Shown: piece after piece, positions 9,065-18,524 of the stretch
Layout: every line of letters starts with the position of its first letter
How positions within the stretch are numbered: the stretch's first letter is position 1
From: Chara braunii
Lineage: Eukaryota; Streptophyta; Charophyceae; Charales; Characeae
Length of the DNA stretch: 26,443 nucleotides
Assembly (NCBI GenBank): GCA_003427395.1
Contig: BFEA01001033.1
Coordinates: 67,867 to 94,309 of the forward strand
Direction: 5' to 3'
The notes under the pieces: model-generated
Told to the model about the DNA's origin: nothing
What the model saw: the letters and a program-made list of their open reading frames with translations, nothing else
Database searches by the model: none
Program-made: the position numbers and the translations under genes

Positions 9065-9152
9065 ATCGATAGAATGAGCAAATAAAAAAGTGACAGTGTA
9101 TATTTTCAAGTTTCAGCGGAAGGTTCATTCCGTTTTTGCTCATCCTATCGAT
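9065..9152. mobile_element. 88-bp inverted-repeat element, copy 1
   Basis: Arms ATCGATAGAATGAGCAAA (from 9065) and TTTGCTCATCCTATCGAT (to 9152) pair with one mismatch; an inner hairpin CGGAA/TTCCG lies around 9117-9132. A second copy of identical length is at 9998-10085. Too short to encode anything; no clear target duplication. Fits a tiny MITE or foldback, or a structured RNA. Confidence 0.7.
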
Positions 9153-9289
9153 GGAATGGGTACGTGAGTGTGTGAGTGCGCGGGAGAAAGAGCGAGGGAG
9201 TGAAAAATGTGATCGCTAATGAACGATTCTCCCTCAATAGAAAATCCGGCATGAATGAGTCTGGTCGTCGACGAAGGTAGGATATTTTA

Positions 9290-9390
9290 TTACGACTTAT
9301 TATTATCGGTATTACTGTTATTATCATTATTTATTACTGCTTATATTATTTATTGTTTATGATTACGAATTATTATTATTATTTGGTGAA
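9290..9390. repeat. TTA-rich microsatellite
   Basis: Imperfect TTATTATTA with interruptions. Confidence 0.75.
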
Positions 9391-9399
9391 GATATCGAT

Positions 9400-9690
9400 T
9401 TTGAACGAGGAAGGCTAGTTTGGCTTGCCAATTATGAACTCTTGATGAGTTCTTATTTGGCGAGTCTCGTGATGTAATTCTGCGGTTGATTCGAGATCGG
9501 GACTAACAGGTCCCGTAGATATGATAATGTCAGGTGTCTGAAGGTCGCTATTTGGTCATGATTGTCATTGTTATTATTATTGTTATAATAATAATTATTA
9601 TTATTATTTTTTTATTATTATTATTGTTATTATTATTATTATGATACATTTATTATATTTGTTATTGGTAGTGTTATTATTATTACTATA
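9400..9690. repeat. TTA-tailed dispersed repeat, copy C (3' part)
   Basis: The block TGAACTCTTGATGAG, TCTCGTGATG, then GATTCGAGATCGGGAC (9435-9501) matches blocks at 10438 and 12361. As in those copies, a TTA-type microsatellite follows (about 9565-9690). The 5' half of the family is not evident here. Confidence 0.55.
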
Positions 9691-9917
9691 AAATTCTATA
9701 GTATCATAGCATGAACAAAGCCGGGAAAAAAGGAAAGAGGGAGAGACAGATCTAAGGCTGCTGTGTTTTCACTCTCGCGGCTTGAACTGCAACGGAACCC
9801 CCCTTTTAGAAGGAAAGATAGATTGAAGGGATCTTCCGCTATGATATGGAAACACGTATCACCGCTTGCGCCCGCCTGTTGTCACGCCTTCGCCTCAGCT
9901 CGCCCGTAGGGACACCT

Positions 9918-9947
9918 TTCGTGTGTGTGTGTGTGTGTGTGTGTGTG
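9918..9947. repeat. GT microsatellite
   Basis: A GTGTGT run. A shorter relative at 8993-9012 sits similarly upstream of the 88-bp element, supporting a larger duplicated segment. Confidence 0.9.
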
Positions 9948-9997
9948 AGGGAGAAACTGCTAAGTCTCCAACCCGCTCCTCACCGCACTCTACTTGT

Positions 9998-10085
9998 ATC
10001 GATAGAATGAGCTAATCAGAAAGTGACAGTGTATATTTCCACATTTCAGCGAAGGATTCATTCCGTTTTTGCTCATCCTATCGAT
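9998..10085. mobile_element. 88-bp inverted-repeat element, copy 2
   Basis: Same length and arms as 9065-9152, with scattered substitutions in the loop. Flanks on both sides (CCTCRCCGCAC before, GYGTGAGTGWGTRAGTGC after) also match, so copies 1 and 2 probably arose with a larger duplication of about 930 bp rather than by separate insertions. Confidence 0.7.
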
Positions 10086-10120
10086 GAAATGTATGCGTGA
10101 GTGAGTAAGTGCACGTGAGA

Positions 10121-10125
10121 AAGAT

Positions 10126-10172
<47 letters not shown>
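10121..10172. repeat. GA microsatellite
   Basis: A GAGAGA run. Confidence 0.9.
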
Positions 10173-10176
<4 letters not shown>

Positions 10177-10187
10177 CAGGATATACG

Positions 10188-10612
10188 TGGCGTCTGAATG
10201 AGTGGGAACGAGGTTATGAGTGTAGCGCGAGACATACCTGGTGCTGGAAGCGTGCGACATTGGTCGCCATATGCTCGTACTCTGGGGATGCTGTTGATGT
10301 CATGTTTCGGCTCCATAAGTGTAGGCTAGTTAGGATCTGCCACGTATAAGTCTGGGCGACGGGCGCCTGATAGGATATCAGCTTTGATCCTTCGTTAATG
10401 ATGATGATGAAGGGACTATTGCAGGATTGGCAACTATGAACTCTTGGTGTGACCTTATGAATCTCGTGATGGGATGCTACTGTTTGGTTCGAAGTCACGA
10501 CTATCCGATCGTGTGTATATAACGCTGGTTTGATTCCTAAAGTTCGCCCATCTTTCTTTACGATAATATTATTATTATTATTATTATTACTATGTCTATT
10601 GTTAATATTACT
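10188..10612 (+). repeat. TTA-tailed dispersed repeat, copy A
   Basis: Shares with 12109-12580, in the same order, blocks such as GAGACATACCTGGTG, TAGGATCTGCCA, TCTGGG, GATGATGATG, then GGTTCG with GTCACGAC, and ends in a TTA microsatellite (about 10566-10612). No ORF. Unit length before the tail is about 375 bp. A family that always ends in the same microsatellite looks like a retroposon with a simple-sequence tail, but no reverse transcriptase is nearby. Confidence 0.7.
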
Positions 10613-10619
10613 ATTTTAT

Positions 10620-11800
10620 TAATAAACGTGTCGACCGTTTCTACTTCTAGGACGTGGGAAGGGTCCTCGCTGACCTTCGGCTACTTGGTCCTACCCCCGC
10701 TACCTGCCATGTGCAAGGATGAGTGAGTACGGATGTGTGAGTACACCCGTCGGGGGTGTCGTGGGAATAGGCCCGTCAACCGCCCAGCTTATCGTAATAA
10801 AAATATGTGTATACTGCGCTTTCAGCAGGGAGACAGTGTTGCAATACGTTTTCGCTGCGATTAGAAGGAAGGCTGTGAAGGCTATCAGCTTCTGCCTCTC
10901 GGGTCTCGCATGTATCGGGTTCTGCTGATGTTGAAGGTTCCAACAGGCGCGTGTAGGTCCAGGATGGGAGGAGGTTTGAGTTGGGGAAAATAGGGGACGA
11001 ATGAAGGAGGGGAGGACTGACTAACGCTGGTCGATAGACCAAATCGACAGGGTTGCGCAGTCAGTGAATAAACAAACATTGAAAGGAGAAGGAGGGAGGA
11101 GGAACAAGTACTGTCAAGAACAGACAGGCGGGGAAGGACGGACAGACAATCAGGGGAAAACAGACGAACAAACACAGAAAAACGAGGGAGAGAGTTCTTC
11201 TTCTTCCTCAAAGTCTTCTGAAGTCCACCATCTCTTTCTCTCCCGCTCATCATCTGACTCACCACATTTGAGGGCTACTAGAGAAAGAGAGAAAGAGCTT
11301 GATGACATTGGGTCCAGACTCGACTTTTTGAACTTCAGTCATTACCACGAGGGTTTATTTGGGACTTATGACAAAGACTTGGTGCTGACGACGTTCCCCA
11401 TTCTCTCCTTCCTTTCATTTGATTCTCTCCTCTTCATCTGTGAATGTCATAATCTGGCGCCTTCTTCGTATATGCAGCTCCAAGCTCCTTCACATTTGGT
11501 GATAAATACGATGTATGTTTTGTCTGCGTTCAAACCTTTGGTGGGGCTAGTCATTTGCATTTCGGCATCCTGCTTCGCTATCTGATACTGTGAAAAACAA
11601 GGTCAGTCCTGGGCAGGTCGGGCTTTATATCTAAGTCTTCCCTGCGCTATTCAGCACCATTTTGTATGTATTAAAGTGCACATTGCTTGTTGGGATTCTA
11701 CTTGCACTTTATTGTCCAATCAGTCCTTCTTATCACATTACGGATCCTAGAGTTCTGTGTACATCGCCCAACTAAGCATGTAGCAAGCATGGACAGGGGA
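10620..11800. other. No gene recognised
   Basis: The longest plus-strand frame (11064-11585) has no ATG near its start, begins in GA-rich low-complexity DNA and has no family resemblance, so it is not called. No strong repeats seen. Confidence 0.5.
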
Positions 11801-11807
11801 AAGGGCA

Positions 11808-11880
11808 GGCACAAACATCCTAAATGAGGCACAGACATCCTAAACGAGGCACATACATCCTAAACGAGGCACGAACAGTC
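11808..11880. repeat. 20-bp tandem repeat, 3.6 units
   Basis: Units GGCACARACATCCTAAAYGA begin at 11808, 11828, 11848 and 11868 (partial). A looser run of CACAGTCGG phrases continues to about 11955. Confidence 0.9.
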
Positions 11881-12108
11881 AGGCAAACCAACGGACACAG
11901 TCGGGTCAGCGATCCGACAAACGCAGTCGGACCTATGACACAGTCGGACAGACAAACCGACAAACTCAGATGCAGACATGCAGACACAGACACACACACC
12001 CGCACTCACGGACAGACAGAACGACAGATTGTGGGCAGGGAGATAGCAGGCCACCGTGGCCGGGCTTGCCTGACTGAAACCAGATAAGATGCCTGGTGGT
12101 CCTTGGTT

Positions 12109-12543
12109 ACCAATGGCATCTGTGTGTTGAGGAATGAGGTTGTGAGAGAAGCGGGAGACATACCTGGTGTTGAAAACGTGCGGCTTTGGCCGCTGTATGC
12201 TCGCGCTTCGGAAAGTTGTTGTCGTCAACTTCTGCATTGTAATATAGGATAGCTAGGATCTGCCATCTGTAGTCTGGGTGCCGAGCGCCAGGATAGGGTA
12301 TCAACATTGGTTCTTCATTGACGATGATGATGTTGAGCCTTTGCCAGCACTATCGAATATGAGCTCTCGATGCATTCCTATTTGGTGAAACTCATGGTTC
12401 AATTCTGTCGATGGTTCGAGGTCACGACTTTCTGGTCTTATGTATATCATGCTGCTTGATTGATGAAGTTCGTTACTGCTCATTATTACTATTATTATTA
12501 TTATTACTACTATTAGTAGTAGTAATATTAGTAGTAGTAGTAA

Positions 12544-12580
<37 letters not shown>
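12109..12580 (+). repeat. TTA-tailed dispersed repeat, copy B
   Basis: Most complete partner of the copy at 10188. Blocks match from TGGCATCTG at the left to GGTTCGAGGTCACGACTT near 12414. The tail (12481-12580) changes from ATT/ACT repeats to TAG/AGT repeats around 12508-12520, so the tail itself can fold into a long imperfect hairpin. Confidence 0.7.
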
Positions 12581-12581
<1 letters not shown>

Positions 12582-12599
12582 AGGTTAGACCTTGCTTTC

Positions 12600-13130
12600 A
12601 CACACACTTTCATGCATGCAAACAGTAGCGCAACAAACCGGTGACGATCGCAGATTGAAAACTCTGCGATATGGCAACTCAGAGCACAGTCCTAATACCA
12701 ATCACATCAGATGGCTGAAGCGCACGAGCGCCTGCAACTCTCGGTTAATCACTAAGCTCAGCACGGTGTTCACATACTCATAACTTCAGATCCCTCTAGA
12801 TATTCCGCACACAGTAGGCTGTGTCTCGTACACATACACGCAGACAGACAGAAGCATATAACGAATAGACAAACAGAAACAGACATAAAACAAACAGAAA
12901 GTCGCACACGGGGAGAGAGAAGAGAGAGACGGAGGAGGATAGAGAAGGATAGACATCTACCTTTTGAACGAGGAGCTGGTAACGGGACGTTGAGTTCCGT
13001 ATGTTTGTCATAGGTAACCGGGTCACCAAGAACTGGCAACTACAAAAGTCCGAAGGAATTCTGAGTTGCGCGTGTCTGGGCTCTACATCTCTGGGATCCA
13101 GGGTGGACATTGTGTGATCTCTCGGCTAGA
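12600..13130. other. No gene recognised
   Basis: Contains short CAGA-type (12835-12895) and GA-type (12910-12950) low-complexity stretches. Open frames are short and unconvincing. Confidence 0.5.
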
Positions 13131-13159
13131 GAATATGTGTGTGCGTAAGCCAAAGGAGA

Positions 13160-13520
13160 GGGGGATGATGTACGGAGACGTACCTAGTCTTGGCAATGGT
13201 CCACAAGGGGCGACATCATCTTGTACTCCGGCTCTGCCGCAGACGTCAACAGTTGGGTTGACAACAATTGAGCTGATAGTGACTGTGTTATAACACTGAG
13301 TAGAAGGAAGGGCCCTGAGTACTTATGATAGAGATGAAGAAAGTATGATCATTGATATTAAGGTTCAGTACGTTTATTATCTTTTGATGATACAAGTGGT
13401 GCAGCTCTACTTTCTGAACAGTGTTGAACTTCTGGATTTCGATGGGATTCCACGATCTGGAGCTTGTCATTTTGCAGTTACCCACATTCCTTATATTATT
13501 ATTTTATTATTATTATTGCC
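13160..13520 (+). repeat. TTA-tailed dispersed repeat, copy D (diverged)
   Basis: GAGACGTACCTAGTCTTGG, the block ending CTTGTACTCCGGCTCTG, and then GATGGGATTCCACGATCTGG resemble the corresponding blocks of copies A and B, and an ATT microsatellite follows (about 13494-13517). More diverged than A and B. Confidence 0.45.
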
Positions 13521-13555
13521 AACAGACTTGTTCTTCTCATACAAACAGATACGGA

Positions 13556-13757
13556 TATGGCTGATGTGGAACGCCCACGCAGAAACTCAGAGATTCAAGC
13601 TTGGTCTGGGACACAATCGGGTTCAAGCTCACGCAATCAAACTGTACCATGTACAGGTCTGGGGATCGAGCCCAGGAAGCCGCAAAGTCGCTCACTTAGG
13701 GAGAACCCGCTTCATTATTAATATTGCCATTGTTATGATTATGATTATTATTATTAA
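13556..13757 (+). repeat. Possible tRNA-derived SINE with ATT tail
   Basis: TGGCTGATGTGG (about 13558-13569) resembles a pol III A box and GGGTTCAAGCTC (about 13618-13629) a B box, about 50 bp apart. A T-arm shape, CTGGG GATCGAG CCCAG, lies at about 13659-13675. An ATT microsatellite follows (13712-13757). The cloverleaf is not complete, so this is not called a tRNA gene. Only one copy is visible here. Confidence 0.3.
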
Positions 13758-13789
13758 GTTGTGTTATTAGCACTAAAGTACTTGTGACA

Positions 13790-14370
13790 CCCGGCAGGCC
13801 TCGGGCCCGCCCTAAGAGAAGGCAGGCCTAAATATCCGTGAGAGGCGCCTGCCTCTGCTTTGCCTAATGTAGGGCTCAGACAAGCTGATGCAGGCTAGTT
13901 GGTTGGAGTACAGCCTGTGATTCACCCTGGGCTCTCCCAGAAGAGGTAGTTGCGTCAGGCAGATGAGCTCGGGACATGGGTTGGTGTGTCCAGGGCATAC
14001 GCAGCATGGGGACGACACATTACGAAGTGATCCCGAGCCAACGAGATTGCAGCCTTGTTTCATCCTCTGTTCGCAGATGTTGAGTGGGGTGGGGTTGCGG
14101 TCAGATGGCAGGACGCCAGCGGGCCACGGCTAGGCACGCAGAACAACAAGCGTGCACCCACATAGGCTTGCAAATGGGTGCACGGGACAACGAGCATGTG
14201 CGCACACGATCTTGCGAGCAGGCAGGGCAGTAGTTACACACGTGTGGTCTTTAGGATAAGCTAAGCGAGATAAGGAAGTGAAAAGGGCAAAGATCTCCAA
14301 CCAGGTGACGCATCAATCAGACATCCACGCTCGCTTGTTCACTGGAAGTTTAATCAGAACAACTGACAAA
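13790..14370. other. No gene; several strong inverted repeats
   Basis: CGTGCACCCA (14151-14160) and TGGGTGCACG (14175-14184) are perfect 10-bp arms around a 14-base loop. AGGCAGGC and GCCTGCCT (about 13820-13854) are perfect 8-bp arms. No coding frame of note. Confidence 0.55.
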
Positions 14371-14373
14371 AAG

Positions 14374-14600
14374 TTAGTACTCTGATATTATTATTATTAT
14401 TATTATTATTTCTATTATCATTATTGTTGCGACTGTTATTACTATTATCATTATTATTACTATAAATAATTACCAGTATTTATTATCATCCTATTATCAT
14501 TATTGTTTTGCTTATTACTATTGATATTATTGTTATTAATATTAATAATTATTATTATCATTATTGTTATTATTAGTAGTATTACTAATCATGATTTTCG
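14374..14600. repeat. Long imperfect TTA microsatellite
   Basis: TTATTATTA with ATC and GTT interruptions; the largest such tract in the window. Confidence 0.85.
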
Positions 14601-15102
14601 TTTGTTTTACTGTTGATATTCTTAAAACGCCACAAGTTGGGCGAAGACCAGAGAGTGAAGAAAACATGGGGCATTTAGGGAAGAGGGAGACAGGTGTCAC
14701 GGTGTGAGGGTGCCCGCCCCCTCCATCCTTCCCCGTTTTTTGCCTTGGTTGGATCCTCTAAAGCTATCCATTTCTTTGAAGGTGATTGGCTGATGATGAG
14801 TTTCACTTACATAATAGTAGTTTTTGTTGATTTTAAGTACTCGCGATCAGTTGCGTTGGTCATACATCTCCGATTACAGGGCGATTGTGGGAGCTCTGTC
14901 GGAGTTCAAAAGGAACTCTGGAGGCAGGGAACCATAAGGTACGCGTCACCTATTCCTTTCCCGTATACCCTTACAGGCTACGCCCTTCTATCAGACTGCT
15001 TGTATGATTGTACGATATATTGTTCATGGCTTTCTTCATGACTAAAACACCAAAAGCAAAAGGGCTATATGATTGAAATCAGAACGTGCCTGATGTCAGG
15101 AA

Positions 15103-15159
15103 AAGGAACCTAGGAAAGAACCGAGAAGGAACCTAGGAAAGAACCGAGAAGGAACCTAG
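15103..15159. repeat. 23-bp tandem repeat, 2.5 units
   Basis: AAGGAACCTAGGAAAGAACC plus GAG begins at 15103, 15126 and 15149 (partial). Each unit contains the palindrome CCTAGG. Confidence 0.9.
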
Positions 15160-15295
15160 CCTGCATGGTCTTGAGAAAACAAAGGCCGTATGATGGAGGC
15201 CTCCGTCAGGGTCGTCACGCTACCTGCATGAAATGACTAAAAGAGTACTCGCCGTACCCAACCATCCGCCTAACTAGTTGACTTTTTACATGCAT

Positions 15296-15840
15296 ACATT
15301 AATGACGAGAAGATGTCGTGCGTCTTCTCTGTTGACTTTCCAGCTAAATCCATGACTAATCTGGTACTCCCGTGGAGTATATGTCTTTAATCAAAGCATG
15401 ACTAATCCGGTATTCCCATGGGGTACACGTTTTCAAATAACTAACAAAAGCAGAGGTAATAGGAGGCTCCCGTGGGGTTCTCCTATCACTTATCTAACTA
15501 GATTTAGGAGGGGAAATGAGTACTCCCGGGTGAGTACACGAACTTCTAAGTCTAGATCGATCTGTGTGACTTCCGTGTAAGCCAACAATACCTTTTGCTC
15601 AATTAATACATAAAAGAACAAATGAACGGTCAGGACGACTAACCTAAAAGTGGTCTTGATCTCCTACGCATCGAACTGGTATTAGGGTGACTCCTGGGAG
15701 GGTTATCCTAATACTTCGTTTGATCTGAGGAGCATCTAACAAGGAAAGAATGAGATGATTGTGCTTGGGCAAGTAAAAGGGATACTCCCGGGTGAGTAAC
15801 CCTGCTACTTGTTTTGGCAGGACTAATGGATTGGCATCGT
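15296..15840 (+). repeat. Hairpin block, duplication copy 1
   Basis: Begins with hairpin GAGAAGA/TCTTCTC around TGTCGTGCG (about 15307-15329). It then has two 47-50 bp units (loops at 15371 and 15418), a nested hairpin with outer arms AGGAG/CTCCT (15461-15484), and further hairpins to CAAGTA/TACTTG (15770-15811). The same order recurs in 15900-16800. Confidence 0.7.
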
Positions 15841-15899
15841 TTGATACTAATGACCTAACTAAAGTAGCAAGTTGGTATAATGATTGGTTGACTCTGACA

Positions 15900-16800
15900 T
15901 TGATAGCAGGAAAATGTCGTGCATCTTCCCTATTGACAAGCAGGTTACGTTGACAAACCGTCTTTTTGATCCGGTACTTCCGTGAAGTACACTTCTTCAG
16001 TTTAACAAAGGGTCATTAGATCCGGTACTTCCGTGAAGTACATCTTTCAGTTTAACAAAAGTCATTTGATTCGGTACTTCCGTGAAGTACACTTCTTCAA
16101 ACTTAACAAAAGCCAGTTTAACCGGTACTTCTGTGAAGTACATTCCTTCAGTCTAACGAAAGCCGATTTGATCCGGTACTTCCGTGAAGTACACTCTTTC
16201 AAACTTAACAAAAACCATTTGATCGGTACTTCCGTGAAGTACACTCCTACAATTGTTAACAACAACCATTGATCCGGTACTCCCGTGAGGTACGCTTCTT
16301 CAGCTTAACAACAACCATTGATCCGGTACTCCCGTGGGGTACACTTCTTCGACCTAACTAAAGCCAATTAATCAAATACTCTCGTAACGTACTCATCTTC
16401 AAAAGCTAACAAAGGCAAAAGGTAGCAGGAGGCTTCCGTGAAGCTCTCCTATCACTAATCGAACCAGACTAGGGAGGGATTCGAGTACTCCCGGGTGAGT
16501 GTACGGACTCCTGAGTCTAGGTCGATCTGTCCGACTTTCCGTGGGAGTCAACATACCTTTTGCTCACTTACAACGCATAGGCCAGGTAGGTGAATTGTCC
16601 GGGCAACTCGATTAAGAGTTGTTTTTGATCTCCTATGCATCAAATTGGTGGTAGTATGGCTCCCGGGTAGGTTATCCTAACACTTGTTTGACTTGGAGGT
16701 CAACTAACGGAAGGGAAAAGTAAGGCGATTATGTTGAACAAGTAAAGGGATACTCCTGGGTAAGTAACTTTACGACTTGTTCAGGTATGACTAATGTACG
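15900..16800 (+). repeat. Hairpin block, duplication copy 2 with expanded array
   Basis: Begins with GGAAAATGTCGTGCATCTTCC (about 15909-15929, quasi-palindrome), matching the start of copy 1. It has about nine 50-bp units instead of two, then the nested AGGAG/CTCCT hairpin (16427-16450) and hairpins to GAACAAGT/ACTTGTTC (16736-16782). The offset to copy 1 is about 604 bp at the left and 966 bp at the right; the difference equals about seven array units. Confidence 0.7.
15959..16400. repeat. 50-bp tandem array with 7-bp-stem hairpin
   Basis: Hairpin starts fall at 15974, 16025, 16074, 16125, 16176, 16226, 16277 and 16326, with a decayed ninth near 16376; spacing is 49-51 bp. The core is GTACTTC, loop CGT, GAAGTAC. 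In the last units TTC/GAA becomes TCC/GGG or TCC/GAG, mostly keeping pairing. The rest of the unit is similar too (TTCTTCAGTTTAACAAAAGCC), so the between-core segments are not unique spacers. Confidence 0.9.
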
Positions 16801-17999
16801 ATACAAATAAGTACTAATGATCCACCTGATTAGCATTGAAGCAGGACATGGGAGGCTTCCGTGGGGTCATCCTAATGCTTGCTTAACTCAATCTTAACGG
16901 GTCTAATAGGATACTCCTGCAAAGGGAGGATCTGATGATTGCCTGAATCCACTAACATAATCCCAGCTCGTCTGATTCTAACTAAGTAGAAGGGTGACTC
17001 CCGTAGAGTCATCCTATTACGCTTTTGAGGAAAAGACTGAGCTCTGAATCAAGTAGTAATAGGGGGCTTCCGTGAAGACCACCTGTTACTAACTTTGATT
17101 TGGAATTGACACTTGGATCCGGAGTGTTTTTGGGTCAAGTGTTGGGACAGCTCGACATAGAGTTCCTAACTATCTACTTAACTAATAAAAGGATAATCCT
17201 AGGTGAGTTATCCGATTGCTTGCACTAGATTGCCTAAACTGCTTGGTTGCTTGGACTTTGAAGGGTGGTTGGGTGCTCCCGTGGGGTGACTCGACTACTC
17301 TTCTGACTAACGGAATGCTTGGGATTGATCAAGTAGTGGAAGATTCCCGGGTGAATCAGGCTACTACTTGCGCATGTCAGGACAAGAAGAAAAGAAAAGG
17401 AAAAAGGGAGTGCTCCATCGGGAGCGACCCCAAAGGTCCTTTAGAAAGAAACGTAAAAGAAATCAGATACCGTAGGGAAAATGATTAGACAAGAAAAAGT
17501 TTCGTGTAACCTCGGTTCATTGATAGGCTCCTAAGGGAGAAACCCCCGAACGACATGAGTAGATCTGAGTTAGATTACCGCGTAAGCACAAAAGAGTGTG
17601 CTTATCCGCAGCAGAGAATATGCAAGTATTGAGAATAAGGGGGAACGTGAGTTTCCCGGGGACAGCTTGAGACATAGGCAAAAAAACTCCTTGAAATAAA
17701 AGGAAGAGGAGTGACAGACGGCTCAGGGTAGATAGAAGCTAGGGGTTAGACTTTGGGATGTTGATCCCAAAGCTCTCAAACCAGATCTAAGGGTTTAACT
17801 CTTTGATATCAGTATGTGGGAAGTCGAGTGAGAATGTTGAATCTTTGTTGACCTGTGTGTGTGCAGGTCTTTGCTTTGTCTACTGCAATTGAAGGAGAAG
17901 TCCTACCTAAAGGACTCAATTTTCTGTTATCACTCGATAACAGGTCGGTTGTTGCCGATTCAACTTTTTCCCTTTGACTTGATACCCACCTCGAAAGTC

Positions 18000-18520
18000 A
18001 AACCCTGTGGTCAGTAAAACTGTCACCTGTGGTCATTGTCTAAATGGTCCTGGTCACTCTCAAGGGTCCTTTGAAGAAATGTGAGGGGGTTGGGCTTACG
18101 TCTCAGGAAAGACAAGGCTGTCATACATGGTTTGGGAAGTGAAGGACAAGGTCAATGGTTGATGGTTGACGCCGTTAGTGCATGGCATGTGAACTGTCTA
18201 TGCATTATTCTGTGCAGGTCTGTTTTGTGCGTGATTTCGGATTGAACTGGACCTGGTCTGTTGAAGAGTCTCGGACACACAGCACTTGTGAAAGTGGGAA
18301 GGGTTCTCGGTGGTAATACTTCCATATTCATCATATGTCCAATTTAACTTCTATACTATTCTGATGTTCAGCGAAGTCATAACCTGTTAAGAAAGATAGG
18401 ACGCCCTTTGGTAGGAAGATGGTTTGATTGATAATTGGCATTACGCAGTAGCGGAAATAGACAGCCTTTTAAAAAGTTCGACCTGAATATCTAACGGGTC
18501 AGTTCTAGGCGTCTTACCGC
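18000..18520. other. No gene recognised
   Basis: CCTGTGGTCA occurs twice (18004, 18027). Otherwise nothing supportable. Confidence 0.4.
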
Positions 18521-18524
18521 GCGT

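Larger units (their letters stand above)
14900..17945. repeat. Hairpin-packed tract (about 3 kb)
   Basis: Over twenty short hairpins lie along this stretch. Many share the loop CGT or CCGGGT but have different, paired stems. Examples by arms: GTACTC/GAGTAC (15520-15537), GACTTTC/GGGAGTC (16533-16549), TGACTC/GAGTCA (16995-17011), GGATAA/TTATCC (17191-17213), CAAGTAGT/ACTACTTG enclosing GATTC/GAATC (17330-17370). At the right end are perfect arms without that loop: TAAGCACA/TGTGCTTA (17583-17604), CTTTGGGAT/ATCCCAAAG (17751-17772), CTGTTATC/GATAACAG (17924-17943). No ORF of note. Could be a structured noncoding RNA, a foldback-repeat nest, or DNA shaped by template switching. Confidence 0.75.

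Noticed and set aside
8195-9109. 304-codon Ser/Leu/Arg-rich frame on the minus strand
   Set aside because: It is the complement of GAG/GAA low-complexity DNA, which avoids stops by composition.
11064-11585. 173-codon plus-strand frame
   Set aside because: No ATG near the start, begins in purine-rich low-complexity DNA and has no recognisable family; could be chance.
12411-12644. Leu/Val-rich frame resembling a membrane segment
   Set aside because: It translates the TTA/TAG microsatellite.
15959-16400. CRISPR-like array (regular 50-bp spacing, palindromic repeat)
   Set aside because: Segments between the palindromes are also similar to each other, there are no cas-like genes, and the DNA is eukaryotic in character.
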